Notes: generated from the sequence alone by a model not told the origin. DNA of 64,000 nucleotides from Vibrio methylphosphonaticus (GCF_023634655.1 NZ_JAMKMS010000001.1:248001-312000), one strand, 5' to 3'. Positions 1-8,218 are shown, counted from the stretch's first letter. Numbers and translations are program-made.

Positions 1-1
1 C

Positions 2-1102
2 GCCACTGAACTAGCACGTTTTGACATGCTAAAGGTCGTCTCAATGCATGCGCTAGGCGATACCAGTATCGACCCAAGAACATCAGCCGACGTAAAAGGG
101 TTAGGTGAAGAGCTTGGTGTCTCCTTCATTACCTCAGGGACGATGCAGACCCTTGGTAATAAGCTCCGCATCTATGCCAAGCTCTATCGTACTGATAGCG
201 GTGAGCAAGTTTGGGCGGAAAAATATACCTGCGATCTCACCACAAACGATTTATTTGAAGTACAAGACGAAATCATCGCTGAAGTCGTTGCTGAGCTTGC
301 ATCAAGTTTTGGCATTATCCACAGAGAGATTTATCAAAGCTGTAACCAAAAAAAGATCGAACACCTTTCTACCTATGAGGCAACACTTCGATATCGACAT
401 TATTTAATGACGCTTTCAGAAGATACCCACCAGCAAGCAACGCAAGCCCTGCTGAGTGCGGTTGAGCGCGAACCCTATATTGCCTTACTGCATGCCATGT
501 TAGCTGTCCTCTATTTCGATTCGGACATGCTAGGAATGGGCAACGAGGAAAATGCCGAGGAGACTGGACTTAGCTACGCCAAGCGTGCGGTAGAACTAGA
601 GCCGACTAATCAAGAATCACAGATAGCGATGCTGATGGCACATCAGGTTAGAGAAGATATTGACGGTATCATTAGTACTGTCGATAAAGTCTTAGCGATT
701 AACCCTAACGCCGCCTATCAAATTGGTTTGTGTGGCTGGGCATTATGCATGGCAGGTGAATTTGAACGTGGGCTTAAGCTCATTGCTGATTCAAAAGCGC
801 TCAACCCGTTTAGACCGCCATGGTTTTCTATTGCGACCGTAGTTCACCAAATCATGCAAGATAATTATGATGATGCAGAAAAGTCAGTGAGCAACCTTTC
901 GCTTAGACGTTTGTTTTGGGTGCCGATGCTCAAAGCCATTATTCAAGTTCAAAAAGGTGAATTTAAACAGGCGCAAGCAAGCTATAAAGAAATGTTACAA
1001 CTTCGACCGGACTTTGAAGGTAACGAAGCTCGTTACTTGGGTGCCTTTATTGCCAGCCCAGACATTAAGCAGAAGCTGTTAACGTCGCTCGCTCGGCTGT
1101 AG
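2..1102 (+). CDS. TPR-repeat protein with TolB/FlgO-like domain, 5' end outside window
   Basis: The reading frame is open from the first bases of the window, so the start codon lies upstream and only the C-terminal ~366 residues are seen. The first ~100 visible residues match the TolB-N/FlgO-like segment found between an N-terminal effector domain and TPRs in many adenylate-cyclase-like and CadC-like proteins (for example SGTMQTLGNKLRIYAKL and GEQVWAEKYTCDL). After that come degenerate tetratricopeptide repeats (about residues 130-345, with YAKRAVELEPTN and KVLAINPN). The missing N-terminus may be a winged-helix DNA-binding domain or a cyclase domain, so regulator or signalling enzyme cannot be decided here. 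A strong terminator follows the stop codon. Confidence 0.7.
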   Translation, partial: ATELARFDMLKVVSMHALGDTSIDPRTSADVKGLGEELGVSFITSGTMQTLGNKLRIYAKLYRTDSGEQVWAEKYTCDLTTNDLFEVQDEIIAEVVAELASSFGIIHREIYQSCNQKKIEHLSTYEATLRYRHYLMTLSEDTHQQATQALLSAVEREPYIALLHAMLAVLYFDSDMLGMGNEENAEETGLSYAKRAVELEPTNQESQIAMLMAHQVREDIDGIISTVDKVLAINPNAAYQIGLCGWALCMAGEFERGLKLIADSKALNPFRPPWFSIATVVHQIMQDNYDDAEKSVSNLSLRRLFWVPMLKAIIQVQKGEFKQAQASYKEMLQLRPDFEGNEARYLGAFIASPDIKQKLLTSLARL

Positions 1103-1144
1103 CACCGTTAAGTACACGATGTGTTTTCGCTAACCGCTAAGCAT

Positions 1145-1173
1145 AAAAAAGAGAGCATCCGCTCTCTTTTTTT
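1145..1173. terminator. Bidirectional rho-independent terminator
   Basis: An A-run, the stem GAGAGC-atcc-GCTCTC and a T-run of at least eight bases lie between the converging TPR gene and the glycine-zipper gene. The symmetry suits termination in both directions. Confidence 0.85.
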
Positions 1174-1238
1174 AATTTGCTTCAACCACTTATGACGAAC
1201 GGCCACACTTAATGCTAACACTGTAAAAGTGTCACTCA

Positions 1239-1691
1239 TTAATCGTAGAGTGCATCGTCATAGTCATCGTACTCGTCATCCAAATATTCTTCTTCGAGAT
1301 ACTCTTCCTCAATAACCTCTTCTTCGATGATCTCTTCTTCTAGGTACGCTTCTTCAACGTACTCTTCCGCAATGTACTCTTCCGCAATGTACTCTTCGGC
1401 GATAATCTCATCTTCAACAATAACGTCAGTCGCGACTTCGCAGGCTCCCTCATAGTATGCCCCATCAATCGCGCCACCGACCGCTCCTGCTCCGCCACCA
1501 ATAACCGCTCCGGCTTTCGCACCATGAGAACCATCAACTATGCCGCCAACAACCGCGCCTGTTATCGCTCCATCAACTGCACCCACGATCGCACCCTCAG
1601 CGGTTTGATCGCAGTAATAAGCAAAACTTGGCGCGCTGAACAACGAGACGAATAATGCACACAACACGGTAATATTTATTCTTTGTTTCAT
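1239..1691 (-). CDS. Secreted glycine-zipper protein with acidic repeat tail
   Basis: The 150-residue product has an N-terminal signal peptide (hydrophobic residues ~5-20, probable cleavage after SFA at residue 24). A Gly/Ala-rich glycine-zipper-like stretch spans residues ~33-85 (GAVVGGIVDG, AVIGGGAGAVGGAIDG). The C-terminus is extremely acidic (residues ~94-150) and made of degenerate five-residue EEYIA/EEYLE-type repeats ending in Asp/Tyr. Glycine zippers often insert in or stabilise membranes, but no function is known to me for this combination. It starts 15 nt after the SDR gene stops, so the two are probably co-transcribed. Its own ribosome-binding site is weak. Confidence 0.75.
   Translation of the reverse strand: MKQRINITVLCALFVSLFSAPSFAYYCDQTAEGAIVGAVDGAITGAVVGGIVDGSHGAKAGAVIGGGAGAVGGAIDGAYYEGACEVATDVIVEDEIIAEEYIAEEYIAEEYVEEAYLEEEIIEEEVIEEEYLEEEYLDDEYDDYDDALYD
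1357..1404 (-). repeat. 15-bp tandem repeat inside the acidic-tail gene
   Basis: Three near-identical copies of a 15-nt unit (plus-strand form gtactcttccgcaat) encode the EEYIA/EEYVE pentapeptides. An in-frame unit of this size can expand or contract without breaking the gene. Confidence 0.7.
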
Positions 1692-1706
1692 TATATTCTA
1701 TTCCTA

Positions 1707-2474
1707 TTATTGGGCGAGTTGGTTATAGGCTTCAATGCTCATTCCGGCGCTAAAACCACCATCTACGCCGACGGCCTGGCCATTAACAAAGCTGCTATCT
1801 TGTGACGCGAGAAAGTGGATAACCGCAGCCACCTCTTCTGGCTGCCCTATACGACCAAGCGGTACGGCTCGTTGCTCCATTCGCAACTGAGGCTCGCCGC
1901 CTGCCGCGTGCGCTCTTGGCGTATCCACCGAGGTCGGACACACCGCATTAACACGTATTTGTTTACTGCCTAGCTCCAATGCTGCCGTTTTGGTAATCCC
2001 CAACACTGCCCATTTAGAGCCAGCAAGGGCGCCTAAATAAGGAACACCGGATGTTCCTGCGACAGAAGCAACATTTATAATGCTTGAGTTTAATGGCATG
2101 TACGGTACGGCATGTTTAATAGCAAGCGCCGTCCCCAAAGCATTCACGGAGTAATTCGCATCATACTCCGTCTTTTTTGACTCCATAATCGTGCTATAGC
2201 CGTTAGTAGAGCCTGCGCAATTCACCAAAACATCGATACGCCCAAAGTGCTCAAAGGTAATCGCCATGAGTTCACTTAACGAAATCTCATCCGTAACGTC
2301 CACATCGATATATAACGCCTCTAGAGAGTCCGCTTGAGAGGCTACTGCATCCAGTCCTGCGATAACCAAACGCCCTCCCGCAGCGTGTAATCGTTTCGCG
2401 GTTGCTTCACCAATACCAGACGTACCACCAATGATGACAATAATTTTATCTTCTAAGTGAAATGGCATTGCCAT
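1707..2474 (-). CDS. SDR-family oxidoreductase-like protein lacking the catalytic Tyr
   Basis: This 255-residue protein has a classical short-chain dehydrogenase/reductase fold: cofactor motif GGTSGIG near residue 16, NCAGS in place of NNAG, the active-site Ser region NVASVAG, and a C-terminal VNGQAVGVDGGFS. The usual YxxxK active site reads LAGSK here, so the Tyr four residues before the Lys is Leu (codon CTT, at least two changes from a Tyr codon). It may be a non-catalytic or altered SDR. The start at 2474 is backed by an AGAGGAAG ribosome-binding site. The downstream glycine-zipper gene is probably in the same transcript. The substrate cannot be read from sequence. Confidence 0.85.
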   Translation of the reverse strand: MAMPFHLEDKIIVIIGGTSGIGEATAKRLHAAGGRLVIAGLDAVASQADSLEALYIDVDVTDEISLSELMAITFEHFGRIDVLVNCAGSTNGYSTIMESKKTEYDANYSVNALGTALAIKHAVPYMPLNSSIINVASVAGTSGVPYLGALAGSKWAVLGITKTAALELGSKQIRVNAVCPTSVDTPRAHAAGGEPQLRMEQRAVPLGRIGQPEEVAAVIHFLASQDSSFVNGQAVGVDGGFSAGMSIEAYNQLAQ

Positions 2475-2598
2475 AAATACTTCCTCTCGTTAACGCATAA
2501 TCGTTCAAATTGAATAGTACCTAACTCAATCGCTTAATCGCAGTTACAAACTTGGATCGATCCAGTAACAAGGTAAACAAAGAAGAGAAGAACCAAAG

Positions 2599-2622
2599 GA
2601 GAAAGAGAAAGAGAAAGAGAAA
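2599..2622. repeat. Hexanucleotide tandem repeat (gagaaa)x4
   Basis: Four perfect gagaaa units lie in a longer purine-rich run (about 2579-2627), in the non-coding stretch between the outer-membrane protein gene and the SDR gene, upstream of the latter. A simple-sequence tract in a promoter region can vary in length; no further signal is visible. Confidence 0.8.
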
Positions 2623-2734
2623 AAATATAAGGCTTCCTTGCCTTATTGTAACGATTAAGTGCGTTAACGATTAATTACTAACAACGTGTTGATTCATAAT
2701 CACTCATCGTTCAATCGTCATAAACTCATAACGG

Positions 2735-3535
2735 TTAGAAGAACCAGGTCGCACCGATACGAACTTCTCGGTTGCCATCGAGGTGCTTCATACGAGATTC
2801 ACCACCCGCTTTAAAGAAATGTTCAGAATACGTCAGGTTACCCCACACACTGCCATCTGATGAGAGTGGAAGTCCGCCTTCCATCATCATTTCTAATGAC
2901 TGTTCATTTTGGCCAAATGCGTTTTCATAATTAGCATATTGAGGGTTAACCGTAATGTATGATCCTTTCTCTGTTAGATAGAAAGAGTTAAACCAGTTAG
3001 CTTGCCACCCATTGCCAGACTTACCGTTGTCGTACGAGTTACGCATAACCGCGACGTTAGGGTAAGAAACCCAAGATTCAAACGGGGTAATAACCTTGGC
3101 AACGGCACCGACAGCAACCGTATTGTTCGCACCTGCGTCTTTCGCTACCCAATTGTTGGCATAATCGATGTAGTCTAATGAAAAGCCAATCTCAGGTAAT
3201 AACTCAAAAACCGTTGCGTGGACTTGGAAATAACGAGCGCGGACACGAGACATACCGAAGTCTGACGATTTTCCATTGTTTTTATCTGCATCAACGTTGG
3301 TTTGAAAATCCCCTTCTAACTGAGCAAGGTAGCCGATCTCTTCGGTGTAAGATCCCGCCATATTAAGTTGAAGACGAGTTAACCCATCTTTCCCCTTTGC
3401 ACCAGAATCTACCTTTAGATAGGTTTGTGGACGAGTCACGTCTGCAGGATCGTTCGTTTGCTCTTCTGCTGCTTGAGCAGTAAAAGTTAAGGCACTAAGC
3501 ACGCTAAGCGTTAGAACTGAACATCGCTTCATCAT
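2735..3535 (-). CDS. Outer-membrane beta-barrel protein of unknown role
   Basis: The product is 266 residues. A signal peptide is cleaved probably after AQA (~residue 22), followed by alternating polar/aromatic segments typical of beta-strands. The C-terminus ends in Trp-Phe-Phe, the usual aromatic signal for outer-membrane assembly. It recalls small porin-like proteins, but I do not recognise a named family with confidence. It is monocistronic, with ~200 nt before the gene on its upstream side. GGGAATAA precedes the ATG pair; the second Met is an equally possible start. Confidence 0.75.
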   Translation of the reverse strand: MMKRCSVLTLSVLSALTFTAQAAEEQTNDPADVTRPQTYLKVDSGAKGKDGLTRLQLNMAGSYTEEIGYLAQLEGDFQTNVDADKNNGKSSDFGMSRVRARYFQVHATVFELLPEIGFSLDYIDYANNWVAKDAGANNTVAVGAVAKVITPFESWVSYPNVAVMRNSYDNGKSGNGWQANWFNSFYLTEKGSYITVNPQYANYENAFGQNEQSLEMMMEGGLPLSSDGSVWGNLTYSEHFFKAGGESRMKHLDGNREVRIGATWFF

Positions 3536-3742
3536 TTATTCCCATGATTATCAATAATTAATGGGGAGTATGAAGACTACGTAAAAAAATCGAAGTAACT
3601 CAGGGTAATGTAACCTATTAATACTGCAGGTAAGACGGGGCTGAATCGCGTTAGTATTTATATAGTTGGTACAAGTTGAATGTGGGAAGGTCAGTGAAAA
3701 CAATAGCCTAGCGAGGCGAAACACCCCGCTTAGCAGATAAGC

Positions 3743-4204
3743 TTACTGCATACCAAACATAAAATAATAACTCATTATAATGCCGTCTTCGCGACCACCT
3801 TCTGTTGGGTAGTACGCTTTTCGACGATCGACTTCATTAAAGCCTTCATCTAAATACAGCTTCATCGCCGACTGGTTACTTTCTCTAACTTCAAGCCATG
3901 CACTTTCCGCTTCACAACTCTGACACTGGTCAAGAAAATGCGCTAATAACGCACGACCAAACCCTTTACGTTGGTGATTTGGGTCGATAGCGATATTAAG
4001 TAACGAGACTTCACCCACAATGTTTTGGGCATAAAAATAGCCGACGACCTGTCCATCAACCAGCATGACGCTATTTTGCGCGCCTCGCCCATTTATTTCT
4101 TCAATCATGGACGCTTTCCATGGATGAGAGTGAGCTTGTAACTCGATAGCAAGTACCGCTGTGACATGCTCTTTAGCAAGCGGAGCAAATTCAAAATTAC
4201 GCAT
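3743..4204 (-). CDS. rimI: Ribosomal protein S18 alanine N-acetyltransferase RimI
   Basis: A GNAT-fold acetyltransferase that modifies the N-terminal Ala of ribosomal protein S18 using acetyl-CoA. Visible features are the acetyl-CoA loop QRKGFGRALL, the ES-NQ-AMKLY segment, and the C-terminal Tyr-rich strand KAYYPTEGGREDGIIM, in a product of 153 residues close to the usual RimI length. I chose the ATG at 4204 (MRNFEFAPL): the longer frame adds 47 residues with no family counterpart that overlap holD. With this start the gene overlaps the holD stop by 8 nt, the same coupled holD-rimI order as in E. coli. Confidence 0.92.
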   Translation of the reverse strand: MRNFEFAPLAKEHVTAVLAIELQAHSHPWKASMIEEINGRGAQNSVMLVDGQVVGYFYAQNIVGEVSLLNIAIDPNHQRKGFGRALLAHFLDQCQSCEAESAWLEVRESNQSAMKLYLDEGFNEVDRRKAYYPTEGGREDGIIMSYYFMFGMQ

Positions 4205-4625
4205 AAGAACGGATCTGATTCCAAAGGGCTCGTCTCTCTGCGTCATTACCATCAATACTCGATAGTAAAGGAGAGACCAATTGATTACATTGACTTGAAC
4301 ATTGTGCCAGTATCGGCTGATAACGCTCATTTTCGTGTTCAGCACCGGAAAACCACAACCATTTAGGCAACGAAGACGTGTCTAGATGGATCAGTTGTTC
4401 AGGGTATATATGCTGCGTGTTCGCCACCTCAAGCTTCATCGCTTTAAGGATTTTTTGGTAAAACAGCGACGTTTCATTTTCAGGCTGAATGGGGGAAATA
4501 AACAACAACTCACAGCTTTCTGGTAAATTCAGTGTTTGCTCGGGTGAGATCGCGAGTCGTTCCGGATGAGCAAGAGCCCAAGTTTGGATCCCCATCAATT
4601 GCAGCTTTACGCTATCTCTTACCAT
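4197..4625 (-). CDS. holD: DNA polymerase III psi subunit HolD
   Basis: The product is 142 residues, matching the small psi subunit of the clamp-loader complex, which links the chi subunit (HolC), and through it SSB, to the tau/gamma complex. Recognisable segments are the N-terminal LQLMGIQTWALAHPERL, the helix family members use for contacts, and the C-terminal ALWNQIRSY. The family diverges quickly, so the overlap with rimI is important support. The psi subunit is non-enzymatic, so no catalytic residues are expected. Confidence 0.88.
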   Translation of the reverse strand: MVRDSVKLQLMGIQTWALAHPERLAISPEQTLNLPESCELLFISPIQPENETSLFYQKILKAMKLEVANTQHIYPEQLIHLDTSSLPKWLWFSGAEHENERYQPILAQCSSQCNQLVSPLLSSIDGNDAERRALWNQIRSYA

Positions 4626-4750
4626 GAAGTAATACCATTATATGAAGCCACTGATGACGCACGTTAGCCTATCATCTGTGATGAAAAAGAAGAGACGAAG
4701 TTTAACAAAGCCTCCAGCGATCACCAAACGTAAATGCTGGCAGCAAACAT

Positions 4751-4786
4751 AAATGCGCGAGCCACCAAATGGTGACTCGCGCATTT
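4751..4786 (-). terminator. Probable terminator hairpin after the ubiT unit
   Basis: The arms aaatgcgcgag and ctcgcgcattt pair perfectly, with one mismatch and then a further 4-5 bp pairing (cacca/tggtg) around a tiny loop. On the minus strand it is followed by only a weak T-rich run, so it is a strong hairpin but an imperfect intrinsic terminator. Confidence 0.6.
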
Positions 4787-4804
4787 CACTCAGCGGCTTT
4801 GCTC

Positions 4805-4868
4805 ATCTAAGTATCTAAGTATCTAAGCATCTAAGCACCTAAGCACCTAAGCATTTAAGCATCTAAGC
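4805..4868. repeat. Octanucleotide tandem array, 8 copies
   Basis: Eight consecutive 8-nt units of the form atctaagc occur, with variants atctaagt, acctaagc and atttaagc, and no spacer. The array is non-coding, with translation stops in the TAAG units. It looks like a slippage-prone minisatellite. Confidence 0.9.
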
Positions 4869-4930
4869 TCGATCTCATTGATTAAACCCAATACCCGTAT
4901 TTTGAACTAGCCGTCTTACCTTGATGGAAA

Positions 4931-5446
4931 TTATAACTCGTTAAATTCTGAGCAATATTCAACCAAGCCTTTACCTGCGGGGTAAAGTGCCTTAAGCGGC
5001 TCTTCAGTTAACGAACGCGCTTGAAATGCACCTTCAGGGACTTCCCATTGACATTCTAAACCTTGCATCGCCGCAGATTGAAAACCAAACTTCCCATAGA
5101 AATTTGGGTCACCAAGCACGACACAAGCGGGATAGCCAAGTTCTGGTAACGTTTCAAAAGCTTCTTTTAACAGCGCTTTTGCAATACCTTGACCTTGATA
5201 ATTCTCACTCACGGCTAATGGTGCTAACCCTTGCCAAGCATAATCTTCGCCATCTACGGTAACCGGCGTAAATAAGACATGACCGACGACTTCACCCTCA
5301 TCAGTGCACGCCACCAATGATAGCGTCAACTTACTGTTCTCTCTAAGAGACATTACTAAGTTCGCTTCCGCTTCACTTTCAAAGACAGATTTTAATAACC
5401 GGTCAATAGTCAAAATATCAGACGGCGCTTCAGTTCGAATAAGCAT
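4931..5446 (-). CDS. yhbS: GNAT-family N-acetyltransferase, YhbS-like
   Basis: This 171-residue protein has a GNAT fold: the acetyl-CoA-binding loop ENYQGQGIAKALL (residues ~82-94), preceded by the LAPLAVS strand, and the GDPNFYGKFGF segment typical of YhbS-type proteins. The acceptor substrate is unknown. It starts inside the end of ubiT (17-nt overlap), matching the yhbT-yhbS neighbourhood in E. coli, so it is translationally coupled to the ubiquinone gene. Whether it acts in ubiquinone metabolism is not shown by the sequence. Confidence 0.85.
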   Translation of the reverse strand: MLIRTEAPSDILTIDRLLKSVFESEAEANLVMSLRENSKLTLSLVACTDEGEVVGHVLFTPVTVDGEDYAWQGLAPLAVSENYQGQGIAKALLKEAFETLPELGYPACVVLGDPNFYGKFGFQSAAMQGLECQWEVPEGAFQARSLTEEPLKALYPAGKGLVEYCSEFNEL

Positions 5447-5957
5447 GGGTCACCTCACTACTGTTGACGGGAGACTGTGTGCCTTTATAAACAAAATCAG
5501 CCAAATGGTTCAGTGCGCTTAACATCGCTTTAGGCAATGCATCAAGATCGACGCTATCCATCAAGTTTTTCACTTCAAGCCCTAGCTCAGTATCCCCTTC
5601 GATACTAAGTCGACGTTGGAAAAATAACGTATCAGGATCTTCTTTTCTGCCGGCAATAAGCACTAAGTCATTTAAGTTGCCACTAAAACTCACATCTTCT
5701 GCTTGTGGTGTCTCTGCGACAAACAACTTTTCATTCTCGTAGGAAATATACCAACTGAGGTTTAGATCACGAATATGAACTTTTAACCACTTTCCTTCAA
5801 GAAATTCAAAGTCACCATCTTCAAGTGATTCTTTAAAAACGGTTTTTAGTGCTTCAGACAATGCCATATTCTGAAACTTAGTTGGCAGAAAATGGACTGG
5901 AGATCGCAAAATTTGTGCTGCGTTTTTAACTAGTTGACTTCGAATCTTGTCTAACAC
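5430..5957 (-). CDS. ubiT: UbiT, SCP2-domain factor for anaerobic ubiquinone synthesis
   Basis: This 175-residue SCP2-type lipid-binding protein (formerly YhbT) is needed with UbiU and UbiV for O2-independent ubiquinone biosynthesis; in the family the SCP2 pocket is thought to hold the lipid intermediates. The SCP2 core is at residues ~40-140 (FEFLEGKWLKVHIRDLNLSW, FFQRRLSIEGDTELGL). Translation appears to start at a GTG. It is divergent from ubiUV as in E. coli, but here a GGDEF-EAL gene lies between the two transcription units. Confidence 0.9.
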   Translation of the reverse strand: MLDKIRSQLVKNAAQILRSPVHFLPTKFQNMALSEALKTVFKESLEDGDFEFLEGKWLKVHIRDLNLSWYISYENEKLFVAETPQAEDVSFSGNLNDLVLIAGRKEDPDTLFFQRRLSIEGDTELGLEVKNLMDSVDLDALPKAMLSALNHLADFVYKGTQSPVNSSEVTHAYSN

Positions 5958-6136
5958 GCGGTTTTTCCGTTAATTTATGCTTCAATTGCCACATAATACG
6001 ATATTCGCACAAAAAAAATCCTGTTATGTGTCAAATATTTCTAGCTTTGGACTCTCCTCTTTTCTAACTGATAAATCGCGGTTATAGTGTGAGGGTTACT
6101 GATATATAAGCTCTTCAGAGAACTGGTAGTACATTG

Positions 6137-8176
6137 ATGTCATCCAAATCGTTAAAGGAATACTTCGCCACACTAACGTCCAATAGCCCTTTCTTCTGCG
6201 CTATTTTGGATGATGAACACCAATACTGCATGGTCAATGATCGGTATTGTGATGTTGCAGGACTGACACATAGTGATCTGGTCGGCATGAACGATCAACA
6301 AATACTAGGTGAACGGTTTTATCATCAACTTAAGCCTTATTACGAGAGAGCCCTGTCCGGTGAATCCATTGAATCTGAAGTGACTCTTGATGAATCCGAT
6401 GTGGAGTCGAGTTTACATTTTAGCGTGTCCCCAATCATTGTGGACGGCATCATCGAAAACATCGTCTTCCATGCCATTGATACTTCTGAAAAACAAATTC
6501 TCACTCGCTCACTTGAAGAATCTGAAAGCAAATTTCTTAAGCTATCTCGCCTGATTCCCGATGGGTTATTGCTGGTTGAAGACGACTGTATTTTATCGGC
6601 TAACCCCGCAGCAGCACGCTTATTTGGTTACTCCTCTCCAACAGACTTGTTAAGTGAATCTCTTAGCCGGCTACTCATTGATGAACATCGCACTACCCCA
6701 GCGCCATTAAACCTCAGTGCCACCATTGACGGCAAACCTCGCAACGTGAAAACCAGCGAATATTGTGGGATACAACGTCGCTTGGTGTTACATGTTGATG
6801 ACGCTAGCCTTTTCGGTAGTTGTGCGCACCTGATCCTCATTCAGGATATGGATGAGAAGCCAAAACCAGTAGCAAAAGATAGCCATGAAGACGTCAATAT
6901 TGACGCGCTAACGAAGCTATACAATCGACTCGGTTTTACTCGTTGTCTCGACCATTTCATCGAGAAGAAAACGCCACTTATCATGCTTTACCTTGATCTT
7001 GATAACTTCAAGAATATTAATGATTCATTGGGGCACCATATCGGTGATAGGGTCATTAAAGAAGTCTCGACCAGACTCAAACGCCATCTTCCTCAACAGA
7101 CGGTGCTAGCACACCTTGGTGGGGATGAGTTTGGCGTTATCTTACCTGAACCAGAAGGCAGTAGCTCTGCCGATATGCTTGCTGAAAAAATCATAGACCT
7201 TATCAATCAACCCTTCGATTTACATCACTTTAGCAAACGACTTGCGTGCTCGATAGGCAGCGTGGCGTACCCTAATGATGGTCATGATCCTCGAATTTTG
7301 CTGCAGAACGCGGATACTGCAATGTATGAAGCAAAAGCTCGTGGTCGTAATCGGCTGATCAAATTCAATGATCAAATGAACAAAGAAGCGCGTATGCGAC
7401 TTTGGCTAGAGATTGAACTGCAAAAAGCCCTAGCGCAGAATGGACTAGAAGTGTGGTATCAACCAAAAGTTAATGCCCGTGATTTTAGCATCAACGGTGC
7501 CGAGGCGTTGGTTCGCTGGAAGCACCCTGTCGAAGGCTACATTAGTCCGGCCTCTTTTATTCCCGTAGCCGAACAAGCAGGTCTCATCGAGCATCTTGGT
7601 CGAGTAGTCATGCGCGATGTGTTCAATACGGTAAAACGCTGGAAACTACAGGGCATTTTACCGGGTCGGGTTGCGATTAATTTATCACCAGAGCAATTTG
7701 GTAACCCTAAGCTTATTGACTATATGGAAAGGCTGCTGCATACCACAGGACTTGATCCAAGCTGCATTACCTTTGAGTTAACGGAAAGCGCCGTGATGAG
7801 CAACAGTGAACATACCTTACAAATGCTTGACGCGATAAAACGGCTAGGATTTGCCTTGTCGATCGATGACTTTGGTACGGGATATTCCTCGCTTTCTTAT
7901 CTTGCACACTTCCCTATTGATGAACTCAAAATAGACCGCGCGTTTATTATGGACATTGATACGCTACCCAAGCAGCTTACGGTGATAGAGAACATTATTA
8001 ACCTTGGTAAGTCGCTCAACCTATCGGTTGTGGCTGAAGGGGTAGAAACTCGCCATCAAGCAACATTATTGTCGAATCTCAATTGCCATTCGATCCAAGG
8101 GTTCCACTTCCACCGACCGCAACCCAAACATGAAGTCGAAGCCCTATTTGCTCAGAATCGACGCCACCGTAATTAA
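6137..8176 (+). CDS. PAS-PAS-GGDEF-EAL cyclic-di-GMP signalling protein
   Basis: A 679-residue cytoplasmic protein with two PAS-like sensor domains (residues ~12-110 and ~130-230), a GGDEF domain (~250-415, motif HLGGDEF intact) and an EAL domain (~425-670). The EAL residues for c-di-GMP hydrolysis all appear present: EALVRW, INLSPEQF, FELTES, DDFGTGYSS, ELKIDR and VAEGVET. The allosteric RxxD I-site before GGDEF is replaced by PQQT, so product inhibition is unlikely. It is either bifunctional or a phosphodiesterase with a regulatory GGDEF. An in-frame TTG directly precedes the ATG; I take the ATG. It sits divergent from ubiT and ahead of ubiUV on the same strand, ~280 nt apart. No transmembrane segment is visible. 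Confidence 0.9.
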   Translation: MSSKSLKEYFATLTSNSPFFCAILDDEHQYCMVNDRYCDVAGLTHSDLVGMNDQQILGERFYHQLKPYYERALSGESIESEVTLDESDVESSLHFSVSPIIVDGIIENIVFHAIDTSEKQILTRSLEESESKFLKLSRLIPDGLLLVEDDCILSANPAAARLFGYSSPTDLLSESLSRLLIDEHRTTPAPLNLSATIDGKPRNVKTSEYCGIQRRLVLHVDDASLFGSCAHLILIQDMDEKPKPVAKDSHEDVNIDALTKLYNRLGFTRCLDHFIEKKTPLIMLYLDLDNFKNINDSLGHHIGDRVIKEVSTRLKRHLPQQTVLAHLGGDEFGVILPEPEGSSSADMLAEKIIDLINQPFDLHHFSKRLACSIGSVAYPNDGHDPRILLQNADTAMYEAKARGRNRLIKFNDQMNKEARMRLWLEIELQKALAQNGLEVWYQPKVNARDFSINGAEALVRWKHPVEGYISPASFIPVAEQAGLIEHLGRVVMRDVFNTVKRWKLQGILPGRVAINLSPEQFGNPKLIDYMERLLHTTGLDPSCITFELTESAVMSNSEHTLQMLDAIKRLGFALSIDDFGTGYSSLSYLAHFPIDELKIDRAFIMDIDTLPKQLTVIENIINLGKSLNLSVVAEGVETRHQATLLSNLNCHSIQGFHFHRPQPKHEVEALFAQNRRHRN

Positions 8177-8185
8177 TCGTTCATT

Positions 8186-8218
8186 AGTACTAGTGCAAAT
8201 CCTATAAGCACTAGTACT
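8186..8218. repeat. Perfect 11-bp inverted repeat after the GGDEF-EAL gene
   Basis: Arms agtactagtgc and gcactagtact surround an 11-nt loop, 10 nt after the stop codon. There is no T-run, so it is not a classic intrinsic terminator; it could stabilise the mRNA 3' end. Confidence 0.8.

Larger units (their letters stand above)
4626..4930. other. Intergenic region with hairpin and tandem repeat
   Basis: A 305-nt stretch upstream of holD and downstream of the ubiT/acetyltransferase genes. It holds a long inverted repeat (4751-4786) and an octanucleotide tandem array (4805-4868), both listed separately. No convincing ORF is present. Confidence 0.7.

Noticed and set aside
105..407. 100-codon frame inside the TPR gene
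   Set aside because: Overlaps the TPR-protein frame in a different phase, with no recognisable domain or start signal.
4805..4868. CRISPR array
   Set aside because: Units are 8 nt and directly abutting, with no spacers and no cas genes nearby.
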